Assembly: GCA_017960525.1 (NCBI GenBank)
Contig: JAGCZA010000145.1
Location: 1-64,000, forward strand
Direction: 5' to 3'
DNA length: 64,000 nucleotides
Source of the DNA: Prevotella sp.
GTDB lineage: Bacteria; Bacteroidota; Bacteroidia; Bacteroidales; Bacteroidaceae
Position 1 is the first letter of the stretch, and every line of letters starts with the position of its first letter. The notes beneath the pieces were generated by a model. The model was not told the DNA's origin and did not search any database. It was given only the letters and a program-made list of their open reading frames with translations. Positions 49,861 to 58,421 of the stretch are shown here, one piece after another. A program made the translations under genes and the position numbers.

Positions 49861-51462
49861 CTACCTCTTTTTTCCCGTCATCGTGATGAGGGGGATGAGC
49901 ATTTCCTCCATCGAGATGCCGCCGTGTTGGAAGGTGTCCTTGTAGTAGCTGACGTAATAATTATAGTTGTTGGGATAGGCAAAGAAGGCATCGCCGGTAG
50001 CAAAGACGTAGCTCGTTGAGAGATTAGGCGAGGGCAGTTGGGCCTCGGCGGGGTTCTTGATGACAAAGAGTTCCTTCGAGTCGTAACTTAAGTTCTTGCC
50101 TAATTTATAGCGTAAGTTGGTGTTTGTGTTGCGGTCGCCCACTATCTTCACGGGCTTGGTGCAGCGAATGGAGCCGTGGTCGGTGGTGACGATGACGCGG
50201 CAGCCCGTCTGCGCCAGCCATCGGAAGAAATCGGCAATGACGGAGTGGCGGAACCAGGAGAGGGTGATGCTGCGGTAGGCCGACTCATTACTGGCCAGCT
50301 CGCGAACCATTCGACTTTCGGTGCGGGCATGGGAGAGCATATCTATGAAGTTGAACACCACCACGTTCAAGTTGTAGCGTTGCAGGGTGTTGAGCTGCTG
50401 CATCAGCTTGTCGGCCTCGGAGGAGTTGTTGATTTTGTGGTACGAGAAGGTGTCGTGGCGGCGGTAGCGGTCAATCTGTGTCTTGATGAGCGGCCCCTCG
50501 TTCAGGTTTTTGCCCTCCTCTTCGTCTTCATCGACCCAGAGGTCGGGGAACAGCTCGGCTATCTTGTTGGGCATAAGGCCTGAGAAAATGGCGTTGCGGG
50601 CATACTGTGTGGCCGTCGGGAGGATGCTGCAGTAAAGTTCCTCGTCGATGTCAAACTGGTCGCCAATCTCCTGTGAGATAACCCGCCACTGGTCGTAGCG
50701 GAAGTTGTCGAGCACCACGAGGAACACCTTTTCGCCCTTGTCAAGCAGGGGGAAGACACGCTCCTTGAAGATGCGGTGGGAGAGCAGAGGGGTGTAGGGG
50801 GTTTCAATTTGACCATTGACCATTGGCCATTGAGGATTTTCGATTTTCGATTTGGGTTTCACCCAATCGAGGTAGTTCTTCTTGATATACTTGGCAAAGG
50901 CGGTGTTGGCTTCCTCTTTCTGCATGGCCAGCATATCGGTCATCTGCGAGTCGGTGCTGGAGAGTTGAAGTTCCCAATGGACGAGTTGGCGGTACACCTG
51001 CACCCAGTCCTGCCAGGTGCGGCAGTCCATAATCTGCATAGCAATCTGCTGGAACTGCTGCTGGTACTGGCTCTGAGTCACCTCGGTCTCAATCTCCCGT
51101 CGGTGGATGTTCTTCTTCAGCACCAGCAGGATTTGGTTGGGGTTGACGGGTTTGATGAGATAGTCGGCAATCTTCTGGCCGATGGCCTGCTCCATAATAT
51201 TCTCTTCCTCGCTCTTAGTGACCATCACAACAGGTGTCGAGGGCGAAATCTGCTTGATGCGCTGAAGGGTCTCAAGCCCGGAGAGGCCTGGCATCTGCTC
51301 GTCGAGCATCACCAGGTCAAACGACCGTTCACGGCACAGGTCTACGGCATCGGTGCCGTTGCTGCACGTTGTCACTTCATAGCCTTTCTTTTCGAGGAAG
51401 ATGACGTGTGCCTTTAGTAGCTCCATCTCGTCATCCACCCACAACAGTTGTCCGTTAGTCAT
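49861..51462 (-). CDS. porX: PorX: response regulator with PglZ/alkaline-phosphatase-superfamily domain
   Basis: 533 residues. The receiver domain (1-120) has phospho-acceptor D54 (LVMLDEQMPGLSG). A helical linker (about 125-200) leads to the PglZ domain (about 228-533): VVLDNFRYDQWRVI with metal aspartate, SILPTATQYARNAIFSG with the nucleophilic threonine, FNFIDMLSHAR, and VIVTTDHGSI with the second metal site. This architecture is PorX, which in Bacteroidota controls type IX secretion genes with the kinase PorY and hydrolyses oligonucleotides. Residues about 201-219 are an in-frame run of heptamers between linker and enzyme domain. No type IX secretion gene or PorY is in the window. Confidence 0.93.
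   Translation of the reverse strand: MTNGQLLWVDDEMELLKAHVIFLEKKGYEVTTCSNGTDAVDLCRERSFDLVMLDEQMPGLSGLETLQRIKQISPSTPVVMVTKSEEENIMEQAIGQKIADYLIKPVNPNQILLVLKKNIHRREIETEVTQSQYQQQFQQIAMQIMDCRTWQDWVQVYRQLVHWELQLSSTDSQMTDMLAMQKEEANTAFAKYIKKNYLDWVKPKSKIENPQWPMVNGQIETPYTPLLSHRIFKERVFPLLDKGEKVFLVVLDNFRYDQWRVISQEIGDQFDIDEELYCSILPTATQYARNAIFSGLMPNKIAELFPDLWVDEDEEEGKNLNEGPLIKTQIDRYRRHDTFSYHKINNSSEADKLMQQLNTLQRYNLNVVVFNFIDMLSHARTESRMVRELASNESAYRSITLSWFRHSVIADFFRWLAQTGCRVIVTTDHGSIRCTKPVKIVGDRNTNTNLRYKLGKNLSYDSKELFVIKNPAEAQLPSPNLSTSYVFATGDAFFAYPNNYNYYVSYYKDTFQHGGISMEEMLIPLITMTGKKR
50804..50859. repeat. Seven to eight consecutive heptamers inside porX
   Basis: From 50811: GACCATT, GACCATT, GGCCATT, GAGGATT, TTCGATT, TTCGATT, TGGGTTT, all in 7-bp phase, preceded by TCAATTT. 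Two families (CATTGAC-type and GATTTTC-type) join without a phase change. The tract encodes KPKSKIENPQWPMVNGQIE-like sequence, a hydrophilic insertion between PorX domains. Confidence 0.8.
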
Positions 51463-51485
51463 AGTTCTTCTTGTTTCTTTTTCTG

Positions 51486-51493
51486 CAAAGTTA
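51486..51493 (-). promoter_or_regulatory. porX -7 promoter box
   Basis: TAACTTTG on the minus strand, 24 bp before the start codon; no TTTG at the -33 distance. Confidence 0.5.
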
Positions 51494-51552
51494 CGAAATA
51501 AATGCCGATTGTGACCTTTCGTTTATGAATAGTTAAGAAAATATGACATACA

Positions 51553-51584
51553 TTTGGCTGTTTCGCCGAAAATGTGTAACTTTG
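51553..51584 (+). promoter_or_regulatory. Promoter of the S41 peptidase gene
   Basis: TTTG (51553-51556), 20-bp spacer, TAACTTTG (51577-51584), 24 bp before the start codon. Divergent from the porX promoter. Confidence 0.75.
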
Positions 51585-51608
51585 CGCCAACTTTACTACT
51601 TATAAGCA

Positions 51609-52634
51609 ATGATGCACCGCCTTTCACTCATATCACTTTTTATGGCAGTACTACTGTCGTTGTGTTTCGTATCGTGTGTAGACGAGGAGGAATTTGCCGA
51701 CACACCGCAAGGCAATCTGGAGGCGTTGTGGAAAATCATTGACGAGCACTACTGCTTCTTCGACGTCAAGCAACAGGCGTATGGGCTGGACTGGAACCAG
51801 GTGCGTGAGAAGTACAGAGTGAGAGTGGACGACGTGATGACTGAGGCGCAACTTTTTGAGGTGCTGGCCAATATGCTCTCAGAATTGCGTGACGGCCATG
51901 TGAACCTGACAGCCGCCCACGACTATGCCCGATACTGGACTTGGTACGAGGCGTTCCCTGCCAACTATAGCGACTCGCTCAACCGTCTCTATATGGGTTC
52001 CGACTACAAGATTGCCTCAGGGCTGTCTTACCGAGTGCTCGACGACAACATCGGCTACATACGCTACGAGAGTTTTATGAGCAGCATTGGTAATGGCAAC
52101 CTCGACGAGGTACTGATGTACATGATGCTTTGCCAAGGTCTTATCATCGACATCCGAAACAATGGTGGCGGCGAACTGACCAACGCCGAAAAACTGGCAT
52201 CCCGTTTCGCCAACGAGAGCACACTTGTGGGGTACTACCGGCACAAAACAGGCCCAGGCCATTCCGACTTTTCTTCGATGGAAGAGCGCTACCTGGAGCC
52301 TTCCGCCAACTTGCGGTGGCAGAAGCCGGTTGTGGTGCTTACCAACCGCCACGTCTTCTCTGCCGCTAACGAGTTTGTCATGTATATGAAGGCCCTCCCG
52401 AAGGTCAAGATTGTGGGCGACCATACTGGTGGCGGAGCAGGTATGCCCTTCAGCAGTTCCCTGCCCTGTGGCTGGAGTGTCCGCTTCTCCGCCGTTCCTA
52501 TGTACGATGCCCAAAAGCAGAGTTGCGAGTTTGGCATCGCCCCTGACTACTACGTGGAGCAAACCGATGACGACTTCCATCGAGGCCGTGACACACTCAT
52601 AGAGTTTGCCCGACAACTACTTCGCAATTCGTAA
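51609..52634 (+). CDS. S41-family peptidase, lipoprotein
   Basis: 341 residues. A lipoprotein signal ([20 protein letters not shown] then VSC at about residues 21-23) gives a mature lipidated protein starting CVDEEEF. The N-terminal helical region ([40 protein letters not shown]) and the catalytic core ([47 protein letters not shown] with nucleophilic Ser, and [15 protein letters not shown]) match C-terminal processing peptidases. There is no PDZ domain, unlike most CtpA-type members. It is probably attached to the outer membrane. The start could be the second ATG at 51612. Confidence 0.9.
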   Translation: MMHRLSLISLFMAVLLSLCFVSCVDEEEFADTPQGNLEALWKIIDEHYCFFDVKQQAYGLDWNQVREKYRVRVDDVMTEAQLFEVLANMLSELRDGHVNLTAAHDYARYWTWYEAFPANYSDSLNRLYMGSDYKIASGLSYRVLDDNIGYIRYESFMSSIGNGNLDEVLMYMMLCQGLIIDIRNNGGGELTNAEKLASRFANESTLVGYYRHKTGPGHSDFSSMEERYLEPSANLRWQKPVVVLTNRHVFSAANEFVMYMKALPKVKIVGDHTGGGAGMPFSSSLPCGWSVRFSAVPMYDAQKQSCEFGIAPDYYVEQTDDDFHRGRDTLIEFARQLLRNS

Positions 52635-52654
52635 TTCATAATTATTCTACAGAT

Positions 52655-54229
52655 ATGTACGACAAAGAACACGGGCTGTACATAGCCCATTGCCCCGACG
52701 GGGAATTATCAATTGTAGGAAAGATGGCCAACCGGCACGGACTTATTGCCGGCGCCACAGGTACAGGAAAGACCGTCTCGCTCCAGGTGATGGCCGAGTC
52801 GTTCTGCCAGGCAGGCGTTCCCTGCTTTATGGCCGATATGAAGGGAGACCTTAGCGGCATCTCACAGGCAGGCAAGATGAGCAGTTTCATCGAGAAACGG
52901 CTCCCCGACTTCTTTCCCAACGGACTGAACCAGGACTTCCAGCCATGCCCGGTACGTTTCTTCGATGTGTATGGCGAGCAGGGCCACCCTATGCGTGCTA
53001 CTGTCAGCCAGATGGGGCCACAACTCTTGAGCCGACTGCTGGGCCTGAACGACACGCAGGATGGTGTGCTCAACATCGTCTTCCGCATTGCCGACGAGCG
53101 GGGCCTGCTCATTCTCGACCTCAAAGACCTGCGCTCGATGCTCGACTGGGTGGCAAAGAACGCACGGCAGTACACCACCAAGTATGGCAACATTTCAACA
53201 CAGACCGTTGGTGCTATCCAACGCTCACTCCTCCAACTCGAAGACCAAGGGGCTGACCGCTTCTTCGGAGAGCCAGCCTTCGACATTGCCGACCTCATGC
53301 AGACAGAAGGCGGAAAGGGTGTCATGAGCGTGCTCGCCGCCGACAAACTGATGCTCCAGCCAAAACTCTACAGCACCTTCCTGCTCTGGCTGCTTTCCGA
53401 ACTCTACAGCACACTCCCCGAGGTTGGCGACCTGCCCCTGCCGCGACTCGTATTCTTCTTCGACGAGGCACACATGCTCTTCGACGGAACCAGCAAGGCA
53501 CTACTCGACAAGATTGAACAAGTCATCCGACTCATTCGCTCCAAAGGCGTCGGCATCTACTTTGTCACACAGAACCCGACTGATATACCCGAAGTCATCC
53601 TCGGACAACTCGGCAACCGCGTACAGCACGCACTACGTGCCTATACGCCTAAAGACCAGAAAGCAGTCAAGACTGCTGCCGACACCTTCCGTGCCAATCC
53701 TGACTTCAAGACCGACGAGGCCATCACACAATTGGAAACTGGCGAGGCCCTTGTGTCGTTCCTGGACGAAAAGGGCGCCCCCACCATTGTACAACGAGCC
53801 AGAGTGCTCTTCCCCCTCTCGCAAATTGGAGCCATCACAGCCGGGCAACGTGACACCATCATCCGCCAAAGCGGCATCTATGGCAAGTACGATACAATGA
53901 TAGACCGAGTGAGTGCCTATGAGATACTGACTGGTGAAGCCGAAGAAGCCCAACTGCCCCAGGAGACTGATGAGACGGAAACGCCCCAGAAGGCACAAAA
54001 GTCCAAGAAACCTGGTATCATGGGTAAGGTGTGGAAAGCAGTACTTACGGCTGTCACCTCCACAGTAGCCGCCATACTTGGCACATGGGTAAGCGATAAG
54101 GTTCAAGGCAAGACCACCAAGACGCGCACGTCATCAACGGGACGGGTCGTGAAAAACGCCACATCGGCAGCCACACGTACCATCACCCGCGAACTCACCC
54201 GCGACATCCTGGGCAATCTGGTGAAATAA
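52655..54229 (+). CDS. HerA-like ATPase, DUF853/YjgR family
   Basis: 524 residues. Walker A is [20 protein letters not shown] near the start (about 30-49), Walker [15 protein letters not shown] lies at about 265-278, and the arginine region [20 protein letters not shown] with [20 protein letters not shown] follows. This is the YjgR family, cytosolic hexameric ATPases thought to act on DNA or on unknown nucleic-acid substrates. The C-terminal 90 residues (about 435-524) are Lys/Thr-rich with a possible amphipathic stretch and differ from E. coli YjgR. It lies 20 nt after the S41 gene and is convergent with the RDD gene. Confidence 0.88.
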   Translation: MYDKEHGLYIAHCPDGELSIVGKMANRHGLIAGATGTGKTVSLQVMAESFCQAGVPCFMADMKGDLSGISQAGKMSSFIEKRLPDFFPNGLNQDFQPCPVRFFDVYGEQGHPMRATVSQMGPQLLSRLLGLNDTQDGVLNIVFRIADERGLLILDLKDLRSMLDWVAKNARQYTTKYGNISTQTVGAIQRSLLQLEDQGADRFFGEPAFDIADLMQTEGGKGVMSVLAADKLMLQPKLYSTFLLWLLSELYSTLPEVGDLPLPRLVFFFDEAHMLFDGTSKALLDKIEQVIRLIRSKGVGIYFVTQNPTDIPEVILGQLGNRVQHALRAYTPKDQKAVKTAADTFRANPDFKTDEAITQLETGEALVSFLDEKGAPTIVQRARVLFPLSQIGAITAGQRDTIIRQSGIYGKYDTMIDRVSAYEILTGEAEEAQLPQETDETETPQKAQKSKKPGIMGKVWKAVLTAVTSTVAAILGTWVSDKVQGKTTKTRTSSTGRVVKNATSAATRTITRELTRDILGNLVK

Positions 54230-54263
54230 GCCCTCTGAGAATCGCATCTCCCCAGTGTAGAAA

Positions 54264-54974
54264 TTATATTTCCTCTAAAGCATAATACTGGTAGTCGCGC
54301 AATACCCTTTTCAAAAATGCGGCATCTGTAGGCTCAGCCCTGCTGATGCCCATTTTTTGCTGCACCTTCTGAGAGAGTAGCGACACTTGTGGAGCCAGGT
54401 CTGAACCCTCCGAACCGATGGTGCGACGGATGATTTCCACCTGTTCCAACGAGAGGTCGGCGGCCTGCGGATAACGGGGCGTGTAGCCCTGTTGCAGATA
54501 GTCGTAGTCGTCAAGTGAGACCTGTATCTTCTTGTAGTCATGCAACTTGATGACCACAGTACCTGCAGCCAAGTCACCCAGTCGCTGGTTGTTGCGCGTG
54601 AGAATCATTGGAACAAGGCCAACAAAACTGAGCATAGGCCCGTCAATCAAGTAGAGCAGCCATCGCAGTAGATAAGCGCCCAACGTGGGTGTGCTGCCGT
54701 CGGCCTTCACCACCTGCAACTTCATCGCCATCTTACCAAGACTTTGGCCGTGATTGAACAGTTCGCACAACAACGAATAAAACAAAAGGGGGAAAACAAA
54801 AACCAGTAAAGCAAACCATAATGAAGAAATCTTCAACTGGCTCGCCGTCCATCCCACCATAATAGAATAAACCAGCATAACCAGCCAGTCAATCAACTGA
54901 GCGAAAATGCGGTCACCCACACTCCCTACCGTCTGATCAATGCGCACATACTGCGCGGTCAATATTCCAGCCAT
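54264..54974 (-). CDS. RDD-family membrane protein
   Basis: 236 residues. The RDD motif region RIDQTVGSVGDRIFAQLIDW, then three transmembrane segments (about 28-48, 52-72 and 110-125), with NHGQSLGKMAMKLQVVKADG between, match the family. The second half is cytoplasmic (ISLDDYDYLQQGYTPRYPQA). RDD proteins are thought to be ion or small-molecule transporters or chaperone-like factors; function is not established. The start overlaps the 3' end of the NUDIX gene by 16 nt. Confidence 0.85.
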   Translation of the reverse strand: MAGILTAQYVRIDQTVGSVGDRIFAQLIDWLVMLVYSIMVGWTASQLKISSLWFALLVFVFPLLFYSLLCELFNHGQSLGKMAMKLQVVKADGSTPTLGAYLLRWLLYLIDGPMLSFVGLVPMILTRNNQRLGDLAAGTVVIKLHDYKKIQVSLDDYDYLQQGYTPRYPQAADLSLEQVEIIRRTIGSEGSDLAPQVSLLSQKVQQKMGISRAEPTDAAFLKRVLRDYQYYALEEI

Positions 54975-55750
54975 GCGTCTATCAGTTTACGTGCAATAGA
55001 AAGTTTCTCCGGCAGTTGCGGCAGATTGTCGCGGCCGAACCACCCTGCCTTACACAATTCCTCCCGTTGCAAATGCAGTTCCCCGCTCTCATAGTCGGCA
55101 TTGAAGCCCACCATCAGACCGCTCGGATAAGGCCAGGGCTGGGAGTCGAAGTAGCGAATGTTCTTGATGCGCAGACCAGTCTCCTCCATCACCTCACGTT
55201 CCACAGCCTGCTCCAACGTCTCTCCTGTCTCCACAAAACCAGCAATGAGGCCGTAGAAATCAGACTTGAAACTGCGACCCCTTGCCAATAACACTTCGTC
55301 CGGGCCACGATGGATGAGCACAATCACAGCAGGAGCCAACTGAGGCCACACCTCCTTGCCACACATCTCACAACGCTTGGAAATGTCCGTGTGAAAATGC
55401 ATCATACCACCACACACCCCACAAAACTTGGTGTTGCGGTCCCAGTACAACAATTCAGCACACTTCCCAGCCTTCAGATAGAGCGGGTAGGGAAGCTTGT
55501 AGTAGCTTTGGCGAAGAGGGCACATTTCTAATGTCTCATTTGTCTCTTTATGCTCTTGCGAAGCACAAACTGGAGAGTCCACACTATATGTCTTCACTTC
55601 AATGCCATCGATGGGAGTGACATTGAGTATGGTTGTCCAAGGCTTGACAGGCGTGGGAGGTTCTTCCTGCAATGGAATGGTGTAGGAACCGTCGTCCTGC
55701 CGTTGCAGCAGCAACTCGTCCTTGCAGAATACAAAATAGTATTTTGGCAT
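54959..55750 (-). CDS. nudC: NUDIX hydrolase, NudC-like (NAD pyrophosphatase / RNA decapping type)
   Basis: 263 residues from the ATG at 55750 (MPKYYFVFCKDELLLQRQDD); a longer frame to 55783 crosses the promoter and is rejected. A zinc ribbon is seen in FCGVCGG...KRCEMCGKEVWPQL (about residues 130-160), then the NUDIX box GFVETGETLEQAVEREVMEE followed by TGL, and DSQPWPYPSGLMVGF, the SQPWPFP-type motif that marks NudC-type enzymes. It hydrolyses NAD(H) and can remove NAD caps from RNA. It shares its 3' end with the RDD gene. Confidence 0.93.
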   Translation of the reverse strand: MPKYYFVFCKDELLLQRQDDGSYTIPLQEEPPTPVKPWTTILNVTPIDGIEVKTYSVDSPVCASQEHKETNETLEMCPLRQSYYKLPYPLYLKAGKCAELLYWDRNTKFCGVCGGMMHFHTDISKRCEMCGKEVWPQLAPAVIVLIHRGPDEVLLARGRSFKSDFYGLIAGFVETGETLEQAVEREVMEETGLRIKNIRYFDSQPWPYPSGLMVGFNADYESGELHLQREELCKAGWFGRDNLPQLPEKLSIARKLIDAWLEY

Positions 55751-55769
55751 AAGTCGATTTCTTTTTCTG

Positions 55770-55801
55770 CAAAAGTACGACATTTTTCTTTTACGCCCAA
55801 A
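55770..55801 (-). promoter_or_regulatory. Promoter of the nudC-RDD operon
   Basis: On the minus strand TTTG (55801-55798), 20-bp spacer, TACTTTTG (55777-55770), a full consensus, 20 bp before the start codon. Confidence 0.7.
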
Positions 55802-55858
55802 TTTTCCCTGACTTTTCTTTGTTACGACCCCACAATTATATATATAAGATCCTAAAAG

Positions 55859-55873
55859 TTTGGTTCGTCCAAA
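55859..55873. repeat. Single copy of the TTTGGTTCGTCCAAA palindrome
   Basis: One palindrome TTTGG-TTCGT-CCAAA, identical to the unit repeated at 33977-34037 (inverse) and related to 44355-44431. It lies between divergent promoters of nudC and the TRL-like gene. Confidence 0.7.
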
Positions 55874-55940
55874 TTTTCAGGGAGGATGAACTAATGTAAA
55901 AAAAATATCGGATTTTGTTTTGTGGAAAGAAAATTTTTAT

Positions 55941-55948
55941 TAATTTTG
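55941..55948 (+). promoter_or_regulatory. -7 promoter box of the TRL-like lipoprotein gene
   Basis: TAATTTTG, with TTTG at 55919-55922 18 bp upstream, one short of the usual spacing. Confidence 0.6.
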
Positions 55949-56000
55949 CACCTCGAAAGTGTTTTTACACATTTATTGTCTAATTTTAATTAACTGTATT

Positions 56001-56324
56001 ATGAAAAAAACATTTATGAGTTTGGCAGTTGCAGCTGTTAGCTGCCTGTTCTTCACCAGTTGTGCAGTTCTCAACACACAGACCGGTATGGGTGCTCTGT
56101 ATACCAGCACTACCGATCCCGGTGCAGTGACCAGCAATAGCGTTGGCTCAAAGGTTGGCGTTTCTGGCGCATCGAACATCCTCGGCCTTGTTGTTACTGG
56201 CGATGCCAGCATCAATGCAGCTGCCAAGAACGGTGGCATCAAGAAGGTGAGCCACGTCGACGTTCAGAAGTCTACCATTCTGGGTATCTACAGCACCACA
56301 AAGACTTTTGTTTACGGCGACTAA
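56001..56324 (+). CDS. TRL-like small lipoprotein
   Basis: 107 residues from the ATG at 56001 (MKKTFMSLAVAAVSCLFFTS then C). The lipobox FFTSC makes it a lipoprotein with mature N-terminus CAVLNTQTG. The remainder (GALYTSTTDPGAVTSNSVGS, LGLVVTGDASINAAAKNGGI, THV-like SHVDVQKSTILGIYSTTKTF) resembles TRL-domain proteins known from Gram-negative bacteria with no assigned function. Strong promoter and a terminator immediately after suggest a monocistronic, well expressed gene. A longer frame to 55959 lies upstream of the signal and is rejected. Confidence 0.8.
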   Translation: MKKTFMSLAVAAVSCLFFTSCAVLNTQTGMGALYTSTTDPGAVTSNSVGSKVGVSGASNILGLVVTGDASINAAAKNGGIKKVSHVDVQKSTILGIYSTTKTFVYGD

Positions 56325-56344
56325 TTATTTAATGGACAAACAAA

Positions 56345-56373
56345 AGGGAAGGCAAAATCATCTTGTCTTCCCT
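56345..56373 (+). terminator. Intrinsic-type terminator after the TRL-like gene
   Basis: Arms AGGGAAGGCAA (56345-56355) and TTGTCTTCCCT (56363-56373) pair over 11 bp with one G-U, 7-nt loop, then CTTTATTT. Confidence 0.7.
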
Positions 56374-56384
56374 CTTTATTTCCA

Positions 56385-56897
56385 ATGAAAAAATACATAC
56401 TTTTCCTGCTTGTCCTTTTATGTGCGGCCACTACTGGTATGGCAGCCAAAAAGAAATATACCACGCACATGACAGACAAGGGAATGATATACTTTATCTG
56501 TCCTGCCAAGATGGAGAAAACTAAGGGGTCACTGGCAGAGAAACCCCTCTTGTACGATATCACGTGCCCTCCGCAGAACGATACAGTCTCAGTCACAGCC
56601 ACGATTTGGACAAAGAACCCCTATCGCGCCGAAAAGGCTGGCATTGTCGTCTCAGGAAACATACAAAAAACTGTCGACGTGGAGAATATATACGTCGAAC
56701 CCTGCAAGTCACGCTATATCAGCAGGGTGCGATTCAAAATCCTATGGACAGAGTTAAAAGAACTCTTCCAGTCGCAAACCCCCTTTGCCATAGAGTTCAA
56801 CGATAACGTCTCGTTTATGTTCCCTGTTAAGCAATGGGCGGCGCGACGTGAAGAAGTAAGCAATATTATCCAAATAATAGAATTCAATAGGAAATAA
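56385..56897 (+). CDS. Secreted protein of unknown function
   Basis: 170 residues, not recognised. A signal peptide (1-20, MKKYILFLLVLLCAATTGMA) is followed by a basic start (AKKKYTTHMTDKGMIYFICP) and a beta-rich domain with two cysteines (ITCPPQNDTV and EPCKSRYISR) that could form a disulfide. The end (WAARREEVSNIIQIIEFNRK) is helical. It lies just after a terminator-like hairpin, whose T-run ends 4 nt before the start, so it either has a hidden promoter or is read through. The kinase-like gene follows after 9 nt. Confidence 0.75.
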   Translation: MKKYILFLLVLLCAATTGMAAKKKYTTHMTDKGMIYFICPAKMEKTKGSLAEKPLLYDITCPPQNDTVSVTATIWTKNPYRAEKAGIVVSGNIQKTVDVENIYVEPCKSRYISRVRFKILWTELKELFQSQTPFAIEFNDNVSFMFPVKQWAARREEVSNIIQIIEFNRK

Positions 56898-56906
56898 GAT
56901 TCGGAT

Positions 56907-58421
56907 ATGAACAAAAAGATTGTCTTTCTCTCCCTCATCCTCTCTATCTGCCTCTGTGGTGCCCGTACTTTGGCACAGGAGGTACAGAAGAGCGACCTTC
57001 AGCAGCGTGCCGAGGCTGTAGACCCCAAGGAGCACATCGCCCAGGCCCGCTCGCTTTACATACATGCCTTCAACGACTATGCCAACAAGGGGCAGACGGC
57101 TCACGGAATGGAATGTGCCGTGAAGGCCGCAGCCCTTTACTATAAGGAGAACTTCTACAAGGAGGCTTTCGACCTGTTGCGCCGTGCCGACCAAATCGTT
57201 AACGACGACAGCAGACTGGCGAACAGCGCCAAGGCAGCACTCCACTATCAGGCCACCAAGGAGCGCATGCAGATGTACGTCAAGTTGCGCCGTAGCGAGA
57301 GTGCCAAGGAACAACTGGGCATAATGGAAAGTTATGCCGCCCAGTCTGGTGACGAGCAACTCAAGAACGACCTTCTCTACAACAAGGCCATCTGCTACTA
57401 CACCTTCGGACAGACGGCCCAGGGCAATGCCGTGTTCAAGGAAATGACCAGCAAACTCACCTCCGTTGCCGATTATGACAAGGTGGACGAGGTCTACCAG
57501 ACGCTCATCGACAACGGCCGCAAAAGCAACAACGTCAGTTTCCTGGCACAGTCGTACAGCAGTTACATGGCCTGGAAGGACTCTACCAACGCCATCAAGG
57601 CCGCTGCCGAGGTGGACAGTCTGCAACAGCAGATAGCCGCCAACGAGGCTTCCATCGCCGAGAAAGACAGTTCGCTCTCCACCCGTCAGGCCATCATCGT
57701 GGGCCTCTGCATCCTGGCCGTAGCCCTGGCGGCAGCCCTTCTCGTGGGTGCTGTGGTGCTGATGCGCTACATCATGCTCACTCGCCGACAGAAGAAGACC
57801 ATCCGTCTGGCCGACGAGAGCAATGCCCTGAAGGCCAAGTTCATCAGCAACATCTCGGCACAGTTGGAGCCTACGCTCCGCAAACTGGACAGCCGCCAGC
57901 CTGAGGTGAAGGCCCTGCTCGACTTCTCCAGCCACGTCCACACCTTGTCTGAACTGGAGAACACGCCTGCCGAAGCCGTGGAAATGGAGGATGTTCAGGT
58001 GCCGCAGTTCTGCGAGGCGCTGGTAGAAGAGATTCGTGGCAAGGTGAAGCAGGGCGTCAACCTGACCGTGAACGCCCCGAAGATGAGTGCACGCTTCAAC
58101 AAGGAATATGTGTCGCACATCCTGCTCCATCTGCTCAACAATGCCGCCAAATACACGCCGGAGGGCGGAAGCATCAGCCTCGACGCCAAGAAGCGCGGCC
58201 CGCACACATTCCAGTTCCTGGTGTCCGACACGGGCACAGGCATCCCCGAAGAGAAACGCGAGGACGTGTTCAAGCCCTTCCTCGAAGTGCGCGACCTGAC
58301 TACCGGCGACGGCCTCGGCCTGCCCATCTGCCGCCAAATGGCGCTGAAGATGAATGGCGACCTTGAGATAGACCCACAATTTACAAAGGGAACCCGCTTC
58401 GTCCTCGACCTGCGCGCCTAA
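56907..58421 (+). CDS. Histidine-kinase-like protein lacking the phospho-acceptor histidine
   Basis: 504 residues. A signal peptide (1-23) and a periplasmic helical repeat region (about 30-230, TPR-like: AKAALHYQATKERMQMYVKL, LYNKAICYYTFGQTAQGNAV) are followed by a coiled coil (230-258), a transmembrane helix (about 262-287) and a cytoplasmic kinase half. The dimerisation helix has KFISNISAQLEPTL, where family members have FISNISHELRTPL: the histidine position is A318. The ATPase domain is intact (N box HLLNNAAKYTPEGG at about 408, G1 SDTGTGIPEE, G2 GDGLGLPICRQMAL). It may be a pseudo-kinase or act on a partner. Its stop overlaps the convergent comEC stop. Confidence 0.88.
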   Translation: MNKKIVFLSLILSICLCGARTLAQEVQKSDLQQRAEAVDPKEHIAQARSLYIHAFNDYANKGQTAHGMECAVKAAALYYKENFYKEAFDLLRRADQIVNDDSRLANSAKAALHYQATKERMQMYVKLRRSESAKEQLGIMESYAAQSGDEQLKNDLLYNKAICYYTFGQTAQGNAVFKEMTSKLTSVADYDKVDEVYQTLIDNGRKSNNVSFLAQSYSSYMAWKDSTNAIKAAAEVDSLQQQIAANEASIAEKDSSLSTRQAIIVGLCILAVALAAALLVGAVVLMRYIMLTRRQKKTIRLADESNALKAKFISNISAQLEPTLRKLDSRQPEVKALLDFSSHVHTLSELENTPAEAVEMEDVQVPQFCEALVEEIRGKVKQGVNLTVNAPKMSARFNKEYVSHILLHLLNNAAKYTPEGGSISLDAKKRGPHTFQFLVSDTGTGIPEEKREDVFKPFLEVRDLTTGDGLGLPICRQMALKMNGDLEIDPQFTKGTRFVLDLRA

